From positions 1-28,780 of the forward strand of contig NW_026516508.1 in the NCBI RefSeq assembly GCF_025602895.1: a DNA stretch of 28,780 bases, in the 5' to 3' direction. A model generated the notes under the pieces. That model did no database searches, had not been told where the DNA came from, and saw only the letters and a program-made list of their open reading frames with translations. This document shows positions 9,800 to 19,339 of this stretch, in pieces. The translations under genes and the position numbers were made by a program. How positions within the stretch are numbered: position 1 is the first letter of the stretch; every line of letters starts with the position of its first letter. Source of the stretch: Polychytrium aggregatum (Eukaryota > Chytridiomycota > Chytridiomycetes > Polychytriales).

Positions 9800-9928
9800 T
9801 GTAAGGAGTGAACAAGCGCAAGGACGAAGACCAAGTGCTTGGTATGAGCTTTATTAGCTTTTAGCCCCGAACACCAAAGAACAAGTTTTGTTCGAACTGG
9901 TGTTCAACATAGGCTCAGACATGCAGGG
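9800..9928 (-). mobile_element. LTR-B fragment (R/U5 end)
   Basis: These 129 bp match the first 129 bp of the complete LTR-B at 16059-16187 with one difference (TGTAAGG here, TGTGAGG there). On the minus strand this is the R/U5 end, including the predicted transcript start AGTTCGAACAA at 9898. The rest of the LTR, including its TATA box, is replaced at 9929 by the start of LTR-A. It is what remains of a B insertion immediately upstream of the zinc-finger gene. Confidence 0.85.
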
Positions 9929-10313
9929 TGTGAGGACCACGACAAGCAACGACACTGGACGACCAGGTGCTTGGCGAACAACGATAAGCTATATTACGAC
10001 TTATCAGATAACAACAAGTGTTGTTCGAACTGCAGATACAAAATGGGTGCAAGAAAGGAGGGGCTTTATAGCCAAGAGGGAAACCGAAGGGCGAAAGTGG
10101 GCGAGAGGGGTGGAGCGACAAACGAGGGACGAGATGGGGGTGCGAGGGAGGCGGAGCTGCTAGAGAGAGGGGCGAAGCACAGCGCAGTCGGAGGCGAAGT
10201 AAGAGTCATCGGCGCCAGCCAATCAGGGAATACACGCCAAGACAAACAAACATGACTCACGGTGCATCACGCGCAGCAGTCCACACGTGTTCCCAACGTG
10301 CATGATCATCACA
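9929..10313 (-). repeat. LTR-A, 3' LTR of A1
   Basis: 385 bp bounded by TGTGA...TCACA. On the minus strand it has a TATAAAG box, and 39 nt further the predicted start AGTTCGAACAA at 10031. It differs from the 5' LTR of A1 at about seven positions, four of them clustered near 10158-10166. It points at the zinc-finger gene, so read-through transcription from it would run into that gene. Confidence 0.92.
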
Positions 10314-10326
10314 TCATCCCCTCCCC
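10314..10326 (-). other. A1 polypurine tract
   Basis: GGGGAGGGGATGA on the minus strand, directly against the LTR start TGTGATG. It primes plus-strand DNA in this class of element. It also encodes the last residues and the stop codon of pol. Confidence 0.8.
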
Positions 10327-13300
10327 AAACTACGGCCACTCCTGCGAACAATAAGTCCAGGCTTGTCGGGGTACCGGCGGTGGAAGTCGGCTATCTTGTC
10401 GGGAGCGTTAACGTAGTTGGCGGGCTCCCAGCTGCGATGATCAGTCGAGTAGCCCTTCCAATCAACGAAATAGCTCAACTTACCGCGGACCAGCTTGGAG
10501 TCGAGGATCTCCTGGACTTCATACTCCAAGTGGTCGTCGACGCGGACTGGCGGAGGAGGGTCTTGGATGCGGCCGGGGAGGGTGTTCGACTTGTGGGGCT
10601 CAAGGAGGGAGACATGGAACACCGGATGGATCTTGAGATCCTTGGGAAGGTCGAGGCGGAAGGCGAGGGAACCGATGGCTTCGACGATCTTGTAGGGTCC
10701 GATGCGCTGGTAGTCCAACTTCTTGCTTGGACGGGTGGTCTTGATGTTGCGTGTTAGGACCCAGACTTGATCGCCAGGAGCGAACTTGGGAGCGTCGGAC
10801 TTGTGGGCATCCGCAAAGCGCTTGTAGTCCGCCTTGGCCTTCTCGAGGTTCTCCTTCAGCAACGCCAAGTTGTGCTGAAGGTGTTCGACTCGGTCGGTCG
10901 CGGAGGGGACATCGAGGCTGGAAGGAAGGACCGGAGACTCGAATCGAGGGTTGAAGCCGTAAGTCGCCAGGAACGGGGAGGCCTTGGTCGAGGTGTGCTC
11001 GAGGTTGTTGTATGAGAACTCGGCGAGCGGGAGCAGCATCGCCCAGTCATCCTGCTGGTACGAGGTGTAGCAGCGGAGATGCTGGTTGATGACTTGGTTG
11101 ACCCGCTCAGTCTGTCCATCGGTTTGGGGGATGGAACGCCGTGGACAGACTGGTCTTGATGCCGAGTTCTGAGCACAGGGCCTGCCAGAACCGCGAGGTG
11201 AACTGGCTTCCTCGGTCCGAGACGATGTTGTCCGGGAGACCGTGGAGACGGAAGATGTTGTCGAGGAACAGCGACGCTGTTTCCTCGGCACTTGGGAGGG
11301 ACCGACAGGGAAGGAAGTGGGCCATCTTGGTCAGGCTATCGACGACGACAAAGATGCAAGTCTTGCCGTTGGACTCGGGGAGGTCGGTGATAAAGTCCAT
11401 CGTCACCAGAGACCAGGGTCGCGATGCCGTCGGGAGGGGCTGCAAGTATCCAAACGGCTTATGTCGAGGGACTTTCGAGCGTGCACAAGTGTCGCACGTC
11501 GAGACATAAGCCTGGACATCCTTGCGGATCGAGGGCCACCAGAACTGCCTCGAGATCAGTGCTCGAGTCCGCCGAATGCCAGGATGTCCAACAGCGACAG
11601 GATCGTGGCATGACTTGAGGACGGGGACTCGACACGACTCTGGCACAACGATCTTGTCCATGAAGGTGAGGAGATCCATCCTTCAGGACATACTTGGGAT
11701 CGTTGCGGAGCTGGTCCAGGGACGGGTCCTTTGGTTGCTCCTCGGCAATGAGCTTGAGCAAGTCCACAGGGCGAGTGGAACTTGCATCCGAGGAGCGACG
11801 GACGGCACAGGCGAACGACGAAGGTGGCAGCAACGGGGGAGGCTCCTTGGACACAGGTGCGGACGGAGGGACGTAGTCCGGGCGGCGGGAGAGAGCGTCG
11901 GCCTTGCCGTTCTTTGGACCGGGGAGGTACTGGATCCGGAGGTCGAACCGAGACAGGAACTGCGACCACCGGGCGTGTCGCTGGTTGAGGATGCGGGCCG
12001 ACGCCAGGTATTCCAAGTTCTTGTGGTCGGTAAGGACTTGGACTGGGTGTTGGGCGCCTTCGAGGTAGTGTCGCCAGACCTCGAATGCCTCCTTGATGGC
12101 CAAGAGCTCCTTCTCATAGATGCTGTAGTTGCGTTCAGCATCCATGAGCGTGCGGGAGTGGAAAGGAGCACGGGTGCAGGTGGCCATCGGAGCCGCGCTG
12201 GGACAGGACGCATCCGATCGCAAAGTCTGAGGCATCAGACTCCACGACAAAGGGCTTGGATGGGTCGGGGTGCGCAAGGACGGGCTCGGAGACGAAGGCT
12301 TCCTTGAGGGACTGGAAAGCCTTGTGGGCGTCGGGGGACCAGCGGAAGACCTGGGACTTCTTGAACAGGAGCGTGAGCGGACCGGCGATCTTGGCATATC
12401 CGTCAATGAAGCGACGGTAAAAGTTCGAGAACCCAATGAAGGAGCGAAGGTCGGAGACATTGCGGGGGACGGGCCAGTCGACAATGGCGGAGAGCTTTGC
12501 TCGTTCCATCTCGATACCCTTGGGCGAGATGACGTAGCCGAGGAACGAGACCTTGTCCTTGGAGAACTCGCACTTCTCCAGCTTGCAGTACAACTTTGCA
12601 GCCTGGAGCTTGGCCAGGACCTGCTTGACGTGATTTGCATGCTGAGTGGGGTCAGCGCTGTAAATCAAGATGTCGTCAAGGTAGGCAATCGCAAAGTTGT
12701 CCAGCTCCTCACGAAGGACATCGTTGATGAAGTGCTGGAAGGTGGCCGGAGCATTGGTGAGTCCAAAGGGCATCACCAAGTACTCGAACTGGCCGTAACG
12801 AGTGCGGAAGGCCGTCTTCCACTCGTCGCCTGCGCGGATACGCAGCAGGTTGTAGGCCCCGCGGAGGTCCAGCTTCGTGAACACCTTCGCGTCCCGGACT
12901 CGGTCCAGCATCTCGTTGATCAACGGTAAGGGATAACGATTCTTGACCGTGATCGTGTTCAATGCGCGATAGTCCACGCAGAGACGCAGAGAGCCGTCCT
13001 TCTTCTTGACGAAGAGGATCGGGGAACCGGCGGGAGAGGACGAAGGACGGATGAACCCTTTGACGAGGTTGTCGTCGAGGTATTCACGAAGGGCCTTGAG
13101 TTCGGGCTCTGACAGGGAGTAGAGTGGTCCGAACTTGGGGGTCTTGCCGGGCTCCAGGTCGATCGGGCAGTCGTACGTCCGGTGCGGGGGCAACGAGTCG
13201 GCTTCCTGCTTCGAGAAGACTGAGCCAAACGACTTGTACTCCTCTGGGATCGACGTCGAGAGGGGCGTCGGATCCGGATCGGTGGCAGGAAGGACGAGGA

Positions 13301-14341
13301 CTTGGAACACAGTCAGGGGGTCGGGGCTAGACTGTGTGTCGAGGACGGACTGCTCCAACGACTTGTACCTGATCGCTTGGACACGGACAGGAGCGGGGCT
13401 GGGAGCAACGGGACCGGGGAGACCAGGACGGACGGAGACGAGACCGGAGGGACCAGGACGAGCAGCACAGGAACAGGGCACCTCACTCGGAACACAATCA
13501 GAATAACGTTGAGCGATCACTTTATTCTGATCATCTTCGCGAGTACAAACGGTGCGAGGCGAAGAAGCGAGCACCACAGTGGTGTCGGTAGAGGCACGAG
13601 GGAAAACATTGGGTGTGTCGCCAACAAGAGGAAGGGGAGAAGGAGAAACGGAAGAAACGGAAGGGAGGGAAGAGGCATCCACAACCTTGAGGATGTGGTT
13701 TGCAGGACGGGGAAGGCAAAGGAGTCCACGAGCCCAGTGGAACCTGGGTTCGATGGACTGCAGCCAGGGATAGCCAAGGATAACAGGTTGGTGGGGAGAC
13801 TTAATGACATCAAAGGAAAGGTGTTGAGTGTAGTCCCCAAGAACAATCTTGAGGGGTTCCGTCTCAAAAGTGATGGGGCCGGAAGAAAGTGGCTGGCCAT
13901 CGACACCTTGGACAGGGAGGGGAGTGGATTTGGAAACGAGGGGGACCGAGAAGCGGTCAACAAAGCTCTCGTCGATGAAGTTGCCGGAGGCACCAGAATC
14001 GACGAGAAGTTGGCAAGAGAGGGAGCGACCAGAAGGGAGAACAAGAGAAGCGGAAAAAACGGGAGAAGACGAAGAAATCGACGAGACGCACGAAGAAGGC
14101 TCGGAGCAGAGATCAGTGTCGGCAGCATGGTTCGAGCAGATGACCAAGTTCGCAGGTGGTGTGGAGATCGGGAGCTCTGTCAAAGACATCTGGGAGCCAG
14201 ATGTGCCCTTAGAAGAGGCGGGTTTGACAGAGTGCGATCCACCACCGACTACATTGATCATTCCACACATAGCCATGCGTTCGACACTTACCTCATGCTC
14301 CTTACCATCGACGCTTGCTTCTGGAGGAAGGGGAGACGGCT

Positions 14342-14384
14342 CCAGATCTAAGCCTCCACTTAGATCTGGGCCTGGTCGTTTCCC
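14342..14384 (-). promoter_or_regulatory. A1 gag-pol -1 programmed frameshift signal
   Basis: Slippery heptamer GGGAAAC at 14384-14378 in the correct phase for X_XXY_YYZ (gag codons TCG GGA AAC). An 8-nt spacer follows, then a perfect 11-bp hairpin: arms CCAGATCTAAG (14369-14359) and CTTAGATCTGG (14352-14342), loop TGGAGG. The gag stop codon TAA (14362-14360) lies in the 5' arm. The pol frame is open through the site. GGGAAAC is a known retroviral slippery sequence. Confidence 0.8.
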
Positions 14385-15343
14385 GACTCGAAGTGTTCCT
14401 CCTCACCATCATCGTAGACGATGGTTCGGACAACCTTCGAACGGGGACGGGAGCCGGGAGCCTGAGGACGGGAGCCGGGGAAGCGGGAACCAGAGGCGGG
14501 AGCACGGGAGCCGGACTTGAGGGGGCAGGACTTGGCGACGTGGCCGGGCTTGCCACAGCGGAAGCAGAGGCGCTCCTGGAAGCGGCGGTTCTTCTCCTCG
14601 GGGGTCAGGCGGCTGACGACGGCGGCGTCGATCTGCATCGGCTCGGAGTAGAGAACCGGAGGCTCCTGGGCGGGCGGCTGGAAGGACGGGGTGCGGGAGT
14701 TGAAGGCCTGGGTGCCGAAGGAAACAGGGCCAGTGTTTCGGAGCTCGTTGTTGAGCTCGATGATGCGTGCATCGATCTTGAGGCAACGCTCGACGAACGG
14801 GACCAAGCGGAGAGGGAGAGGGTCGATGAAGGAGAGGCGCTGCTTGATCTCCCTCGACAGGCCACGGCGGAAGGCGGAGATCTTGGCTTCGTCGTTCCAG
14901 GGAAGGTCGGCGGCAACGCGGAGGAACTCTGAGGCATAATCCATGCACGAGCGGTTGCCCTGTGCCATGGAGGAAAGGAGCAGCTCGGCAGTGTGGGTGC
15001 GGTCGGGATCGTCAAACGCTTGGCGAAAGCGTTCCATGAACGAGTCGAACGAGTGCAGGATTTGATCGTTCGACTCGATCAAGGGAGTCGCCCACTGGAG
15101 GGCCGGACCAGTGAGCAAACTCAAGACGTAACCCACCTTGACTTGCTCGGACGGGAACCTGGATGCCTGGAGCATCATGAGCAGGCGGCACTGGTTGACG
15201 AAGGGGCGGAACTTTGACCTGGTGCCGTCGAACTTGTCCGGGGTCGGCATGTGCGGGAGCTGTGGGGCGGCGGAAGAATGTGTGGTCCGGAGGAGAACCA
15301 GTTCCTCCTGGAGGGCAACGATTTGGGCCTGGAGTTGGTCCAT
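14360..15343 (-). CDS. gag: A1 Gag
   Basis: 327 aa, intact, from ATG 15343 to TAA 14362-14360. Structural protein that forms the particle and binds the element's RNA. A coiled N-terminus (LQAQIVALQEELVLL) precedes the retrotransposon gag capsid region at about 35-200 (KFDGTRSKFRPFVNQC, ALQWATPLIE, FMERFRQAFDD). A CCHC zinc knuckle lies at 260-273 (CFRCGKPGHVAKSC), followed by a basic GSR/P-rich tail that would bind RNA. Pol is reached by -1 frameshifting 7 codons before the stop. This is the commonest product expected from the element. Confidence 0.93.
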   Translation of the reverse strand: MDQLQAQIVALQEELVLLRTTHSSAAPQLPHMPTPDKFDGTRSKFRPFVNQCRLLMMLQASRFPSEQVKVGYVLSLLTGPALQWATPLIESNDQILHSFDSFMERFRQAFDDPDRTHTAELLLSSMAQGNRSCMDYASEFLRVAADLPWNDEAKISAFRRGLSREIKQRLSFIDPLPLRLVPFVERCLKIDARIIELNNELRNTGPVSFGTQAFNSRTPSFQPPAQEPPVLYSEPMQIDAAVVSRLTPEEKNRRFQERLCFRCGKPGHVAKSCPLKSGSRAPASGSRFPGSRPQAPGSRPRSKVVRTIVYDDGEEEHFESGNDQAQI

Positions 15344-15450
15344 GTGGGCTTTGAAAGTGGGGAGCGAGGATGCAGGGAAGACAACAGAGAATAGAAGGAT
15401 GAGGGCAGCAACGAAGCCTCAGCCAAGCAGGTGGTCAGACAGAGAGAGGG

Positions 15451-15461
15451 AGTTCGAACAA
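15451..15461 (-). other. A1 self-primer binding site
   Basis: On the minus strand TTGTTCGAACT, 2 nt inside the 5' LTR boundary. It is perfectly complementary over 11 nt to AGTTCGAACAA at the predicted RNA 5' end (15566-15556). No tRNA-type TGG start is present here. This is the arrangement used by self-primed Tf1/sushi elements. Confidence 0.8.
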
Positions 15462-15463
15462 TA

Positions 15464-15848
15464 TGTGAGGACCACGACAAGCAACGACACTGGACGACCA
15501 GGTGCTTGGCGAACAACGATAAGCTATATTACGACTTATCAGATAACAACAAGTGTTGTTCGAACTGAAGATACAAAATGGGTGCAAGAAAGGAGGGGCT
15601 TTATAGCCAAGAGGGAAACCGAAGGGCGAAAGTGGGCGAGAAGGGTGGAGCGACAAACGAGGGACGAGAAGGGGGTGCGAGGGAGGCGGAGCATCCAGCG
15701 AGAGGGGCGAAGCACAGCGCAGTCGGAGGCGAAGTAAGAGTCATCGGCGCCAGCCAATCAGGGAATACACGCCAAGACAAACAAACATGACTCACGGTGC
15801 ATCACGCGCAGCAGTCCACACGTGTTCCCAACGTGCATGATCATCACA
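15464..15848 (-). repeat. LTR-A, 5' LTR of A1
   Basis: 385 bp, TGTGA...TCACA. TATAAAG on the minus strand begins at 15605; the predicted transcript start is 15566. It is closer to the A2 LTR at 18956 (three differences) than to its own partner at 9929 (about seven). Confidence 0.92.
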
Positions 15849-15939
15849 TCGACCAAGCTGTGATCGCACTCATGTTGCGTTACCTTGCTCCTGGCAGGGA
15901 GATGCCCGCCTGGATCTCCAAGGACTGAGTGCCAGACCA

Positions 15940-16058
15940 TCATGCCCTGCTCCGTGCAAGTCGCTCGCGTGTGTTGGTCTTGCGTTTCGTACCAAACACG
16001 GCATCTTCGTCGTCCAGCCCAAAGGCACCGCCATAATCAATAAATATCTCTTCTCCAT
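15940..16058 (-). pseudogene. C-terminal remnant of a SET-domain protein
   Basis: Minus-strand frame starting at the LTR-B boundary: GEEIFIDYG, then about 29 more residues rich in Asp then Lys/Arg, ending at TGA 15942-15940. GEE-I/L-x-IDYG is the hallmark end of a SET lysine methyltransferase domain, whose Tyr helps bind S-adenosylmethionine. Only 38 codons remain; the rest of the SET domain would lie beyond the B insertion, outside the window. The 91 bp from 15849 to 15939 would be its 3' UTR. The match rests on one short motif, so it is tentative. Confidence 0.45.
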
Positions 16059-16477
16059 TGTGAGGAGTGAACAAGCGCAAGGACGAAGACCAAGTGCTTG
16101 GTATGAGCTTTATTAGCTTTTAGCCCCGAACACCAAAGAACAAGTTTTGTTCGAACTGGTGTTCAACATAGGCTCAGACATGCAGGGCTATTTATAGACC
16201 GGGAGAAGGTCGAGGGGCAAAAGTGGGCGAGAAGGGTGGAGCATCACAGAGAAGCGAGAAGGGGGTGCGAGAGTGGCTGGTGTGCAAGCGAGAGAGGCTT
16301 GGCACAGCCCGGGGACATGTGCCGAGCGGTGGGGGAGGCAGGAAACCAGTAGACGCGGGTGGCAACGGCGCGTGCTCATGCATGGGGGCAAACAAACACG
16401 TGGGGACTCATGATTGGTGCGGAGGGCGAGAGCATGCGGGACAGTCTCATTGGTCCGTTGTGATGCTGGTCATCACA
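16059..16477 (-). repeat. LTR-B, 3' LTR of element B
   Basis: 419 bp, TGTGA...TCACA. On the minus strand the TATAAATA box starts at 16196, the predicted start AGTTCGAACAA at 16157 (39 nt on), and AATAAA at 16114-16109. The left flank TCCAT (16054-16058) is the expected target-site duplication. Confidence 0.92.
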
Positions 16478-18955
16478 CTATCTCCTCCTCAAACTACGGC
16501 GTGTTCCATCTTGAGTTCTCCTGGGGCCAGGCTTGTCTGGGTAGCGTCGGTGGTACTCCGCGGCCACCGTTGGGGCAAAGACAATGTCGGCGGGCTCCCA
16601 ACTTCGATCGGTGACCGGGTAGCCTTTCCAATCGATGAGATAGTGCAGCTTTCCGCGCACGAACTTGGAGTCTAAGATCTCTTCGACCTCCCACTCCAAG
16701 TTCCCATCGATGACCACCGCAGGGGGCGGCGCTTGCACCCGACCCGGAAGCGAGTTCTTCTTGTAGGGCTCAAGAAGAGACACATGGAACACCGGGTGCA
16801 CCTTTATGTCCTTTGGCAAGTCCAGGCGGAAAGCCAATGTCCCGACGGCCTCGAGGATGGTGAATGGTCCAATCCTCTGGTAATCCAGCTTCTTGCTTGG
16901 GCGAGTGGTGCTGATGTTACGAGTCAGCACCCAGACTTGATCGCCTGGACGCAAGTCGGGAGCCTGGGACCTCCGGAGATCTGAGAAGTGCTTGTAGTCA
17001 GACTTTGCCTTCTCAAGATTCTCCTTCAACAGTGCCAGGTTCCGCTGGAGATGTTCAACCCTCTCCGTGGCAGAGGGAACATCAGGGCCGCCAGCGACAA
17101 CGGGGACTTCGAACCTTGGGTGGAACCCATAGGTTGCCAAGAATGGCGAGGCATGTGTTGACGAGTTCTCGAGGTTATTGTAAGAGAACTCGGCCAACGG
17201 CAGCAGCTCGGCCCAGTCATCTTGCTGATACGACGTGTAACAGCGCAGGTATTGGTTGATGACCTGGTTGACCCTCTCAGTCTGTCCATCGGTCTGGGGA
17301 TGGAAGGCCGTGGACAGACTGGTTTGGATCCCGAGCTGCGTGCAGAGTGCCTTCCAGAACCGAGAGGTGAACTGACTTCCTCGGTCTGAAACCACTGTGT
17401 CGGGGAGGCCATGGAGACGAAAGACATTGTCGAGGAACAGTGACGCAGTCTCCTCCGCCGACGGCAGTGAACGCCAGGACATAAAGTGTGCCATCTTTGT
17501 GAGGCTGCATACCACCACAAAGATGCAGGTGTGACCCTTGGACTTTGGCAGATCAGTGATAAAGTCCATGGTCAGTGTCCCCCAGGGTCGATCGGCTGTC
17601 TGGAGTGGCAACAGGAACCCAAACGGCTTGTGTCGCGGAGCTTTCGAGCGTGCACAGGTGTCGCACGTCGAGACGTACTCTTTGACATCTTTCCGATAGG
17701 TTTGCCACCAAAACTGTCGCGATACCAGAGCCAGAGTCCGTCGGATGCCTGGATGACCCACAGCGACTGGGTCATGGCACGACTTGAGCGCCGGAACTCG
17801 GCACGACTCTGGGACTACAATCCTGTTCTGGAAGGTGAGGTACTGGCCATTCCAGACGAACTTCGGGTCACGACGGTATTTGTCTAGACCGGGATCCCGA
17901 GCCTGCTCTTCGGCTATGAGCTGCAGCAAGTCCACAGGGTCACTGCGACTTGCAACCGAAGAGCGGGCGTCTCTGCTTCGGAGCACGCGTATCACCGCGG
18001 CAGGATCGAGAAGCAGAGGCGGATCCCTCGACACGGAGGCCGACGAAGGGATGTAGTCCGAGCGACGAGACAGGGCATCGGCCTTGCCGTTCCTCGCACC
18101 AGGACGGTACTGGATGCGGATGTCGAACCGAGACAAGAACTGGGACCACCGTGCATGGCGCTGGTTCAGGATGCGAGCCGTCGCCAGGTACTCCAAGTTC
18201 TTGTGATCGGTCAGAACGGCAACGGGATGCTGGGCGCCTTCGAGGTAGTGTCGCCACGCCTCGAAAGCCTCCTTGATCGCCAACAGCTCTTTCTCGTATA
18301 TGCTGTAGTTACGTTCAGCATTCGAGAGTGTCCGCGAATGGAACGAGCAAGGATGAAGGCGATCATCAGCACCCCGCTGGGAGAGCACGCATCCAAGCGC
18401 AAAGTCCGACGCATCTGACTCTACGACGAACGGCTTGGATGGGTCCGGATGCACCAGAACGGGCTCCGAAACGAAGGCATCCTTCAAGGATCTGAATGCT
18501 TTATCGGCTTCGCGGGACCACTGGAAGCCATGCGTCTTCCGGAAGAGCCGAGTCATGGGCCCCGCGATCTTTGCGTATCCATCGATGAAGCGTCGATAGA
18601 AGTTCGCAAACCCGACAAAGGATCGAAGATCCGAGATGTTGCGCGGTATGGGCCAATCCAAGATCGCAGAGAGCTTGGATCGCTCCATACCGATGCCCTC
18701 GGGCGAGACCATGAAACCAAGGAACGAGACCGAGGTTTTGGAGAACTCGCACTTCTCCAGCTTGCAATACAGCTTTGCAGCTCGGAGCTTCGAGAGGACC
18801 TGCTTGACGTGCTCTACATGCTGCGACGGATCAGCACTGTAGATCAAGATATCGTCAAGATACGCAATTGCGAACTGGTCCAACTCGGTGCGCAGGACGT
18901 CGCTGATGAAGTGCTGGAACGTCGCTGGCGCGTTGGTGAGCCCAAAGGGCATCAA
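16478..18955 (-). CDS. pol: Element B Pol, N-terminally truncated, otherwise intact
   Basis: About 825 uninterrupted codons from the RT region MPFGLTNAPATFQHF to a TAG at 16480-16478 that abuts the LTR. Domains in order: RT second half with YLDDILIYS, RNase H ([12 protein letters not shown] ... DALSRR), integrase HHCC zinc region ([10 protein letters not shown] ... CDTCARSK), DDE catalytic core (MDFITDLP, VSDRGSQF, TDGQTERVNQ), RIGPF module, and a chromodomain (EWEVEEILDSKF ... WKGYP ... SWEP). Protease, early RT and gag are missing because of the A2 insertion. No frameshift or stop is seen, so B was probably functional when hit. Confidence 0.93.
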   Translation of the reverse strand: MMPFGLTNAPATFQHFISDVLRTELDQFAIAYLDDILIYSADPSQHVEHVKQVLSKLRAAKLYCKLEKCEFSKTSVSFLGFMVSPEGIGMERSKLSAILDWPIPRNISDLRSFVGFANFYRRFIDGYAKIAGPMTRLFRKTHGFQWSREADKAFRSLKDAFVSEPVLVHPDPSKPFVVESDASDFALGCVLSQRGADDRLHPCSFHSRTLSNAERNYSIYEKELLAIKEAFEAWRHYLEGAQHPVAVLTDHKNLEYLATARILNQRHARWSQFLSRFDIRIQYRPGARNGKADALSRRSDYIPSSASVSRDPPLLLDPAAVIRVLRSRDARSSVASRSDPVDLLQLIAEEQARDPGLDKYRRDPKFVWNGQYLTFQNRIVVPESCRVPALKSCHDPVAVGHPGIRRTLALVSRQFWWQTYRKDVKEYVSTCDTCARSKAPRHKPFGFLLPLQTADRPWGTLTMDFITDLPKSKGHTCIFVVVCSLTKMAHFMSWRSLPSAEETASLFLDNVFRLHGLPDTVVSDRGSQFTSRFWKALCTQLGIQTSLSTAFHPQTDGQTERVNQVINQYLRCYTSYQQDDWAELLPLAEFSYNNLENSSTHASPFLATYGFHPRFEVPVVAGGPDVPSATERVEHLQRNLALLKENLEKAKSDYKHFSDLRRSQAPDLRPGDQVWVLTRNISTTRPSKKLDYQRIGPFTILEAVGTLAFRLDLPKDIKVHPVFHVSLLEPYKKNSLPGRVQAPPPAVVIDGNLEWEVEEILDSKFVRGKLHYLIDWKGYPVTDRSWEPADIVFAPTVAAEYHRRYPDKPGPRRTQDGTRRSLRRR

Positions 18956-19339
18956 TGTGAGGACCACGACAAGCAACGACACTGGACGACCAGGTGCTTG
19001 GCGAACAACGATAAGCTATATTACGACTTATCAATAACAACAAGTGTTGTTCGAACTGAAGATACAAAATGGGTGCAAGAAAGGAGGGGCTTTATAGCCA
19101 AGAGGGAAACCGAAGGGCGAAAGTGGGCGAGAAGGGTGGAGCGACAAACGAGGGACGAGATGGGGGTGCGAGGGAGGCGGAGCATCCAGCGAGAGGGGCG
19201 AAGCACAGCGCAGTCGGAGGCGAAGTAAGAGTCATCGGCGCCAGCCAATCAGGGAATACACGCCAAGACAAACAAACATGACTCATGGTGCATCACGCGC
19301 AGCAGTCCACACGTGTTCCCAACGTGCATGATCATCACA
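18956..19339 (-). repeat. LTR-A, 3' LTR of A2
   Basis: 384 bp, one base shorter than the other copies because of a single deletion (CTTATCAATAAC versus CTTATCAGATAAC in A1). It begins directly after GGCATCAA of the B RT gene. Confidence 0.93.

Larger units (their letters stand above)
10314..14384 (-). pseudogene. pol: A1 pol (protease-RT-RNase H-integrase-chromodomain) with three frameshifts
   Basis: Read in the -1 frame from the slippery site at 14384 to the TGA at 10316-10314, which directly abuts the LTR. In order: protease (VDSGASG near 14000), RT (RLCVDYRALN; YLDD at 12683-12672), RNase H (VESDASDFA, then a DALSRR end), integrase with an HHCC zinc domain (CDTCARSK) and DDE triad (MDFITD, VSDRG, then the Glu after TDGQT), GPY/F-type module (RIGPYKI), and chromodomain (EYEVQEILDS ... 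WKGY ... SWEP). The frame breaks at three one-base insertions compared with the intact B copy: in the run at 12162-12164, near 11674, and in the G run at 11126-11130. Either the copy is dead or these are assembly indels. The C-terminal codons also form the polypurine tract. Confidence 0.9.
9929..15848 (-). mobile_element. Element A1: full-length chromodomain Ty3/gypsy retrotransposon
   Basis: A 5.9-kb element read on the minus strand: 5' LTR (15464-15848), self-primer binding site, gag, -1 frameshift site, pol with protease, RT, RNase H, integrase and chromodomain, polypurine tract, 3' LTR (9929-10313). The domain order and self-priming place it with the Tf1/sushi chromoviruses. The left flank (CAGGG, from LTR-B) and the right flank (TCGAC) do not match, so there is no target-site duplication. 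Its pol has three one-base insertions. Confidence 0.93.
16059..18955 (-). mobile_element. Element B: chromodomain Ty3/gypsy retrotransposon, interrupted by A2
   Basis: 3' LTR plus the downstream two thirds of pol. The element stops inside the RT codons just before MPFGL, where LTR-A of element A2 starts. Its Pol is closely similar to A, so A and B are sister families with different LTRs. The upstream half should lie outside the window, after the missing parts of D, C and A2. Confidence 0.92.

Noticed and set aside
9787..9834. Extension of the zinc-finger frame into the LTR, with a hydrophobic signal-like N-terminus
   Set aside because: It starts at TTG, not ATG, and is LTR sequence present at another locus.
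15448..15463. tRNA-primed binding site for element A
   Set aside because: No TGG start beside the LTR; TTCGAA looks like a tRNA T-loop but is explained by exact pairing with the element's own RNA 5' end.
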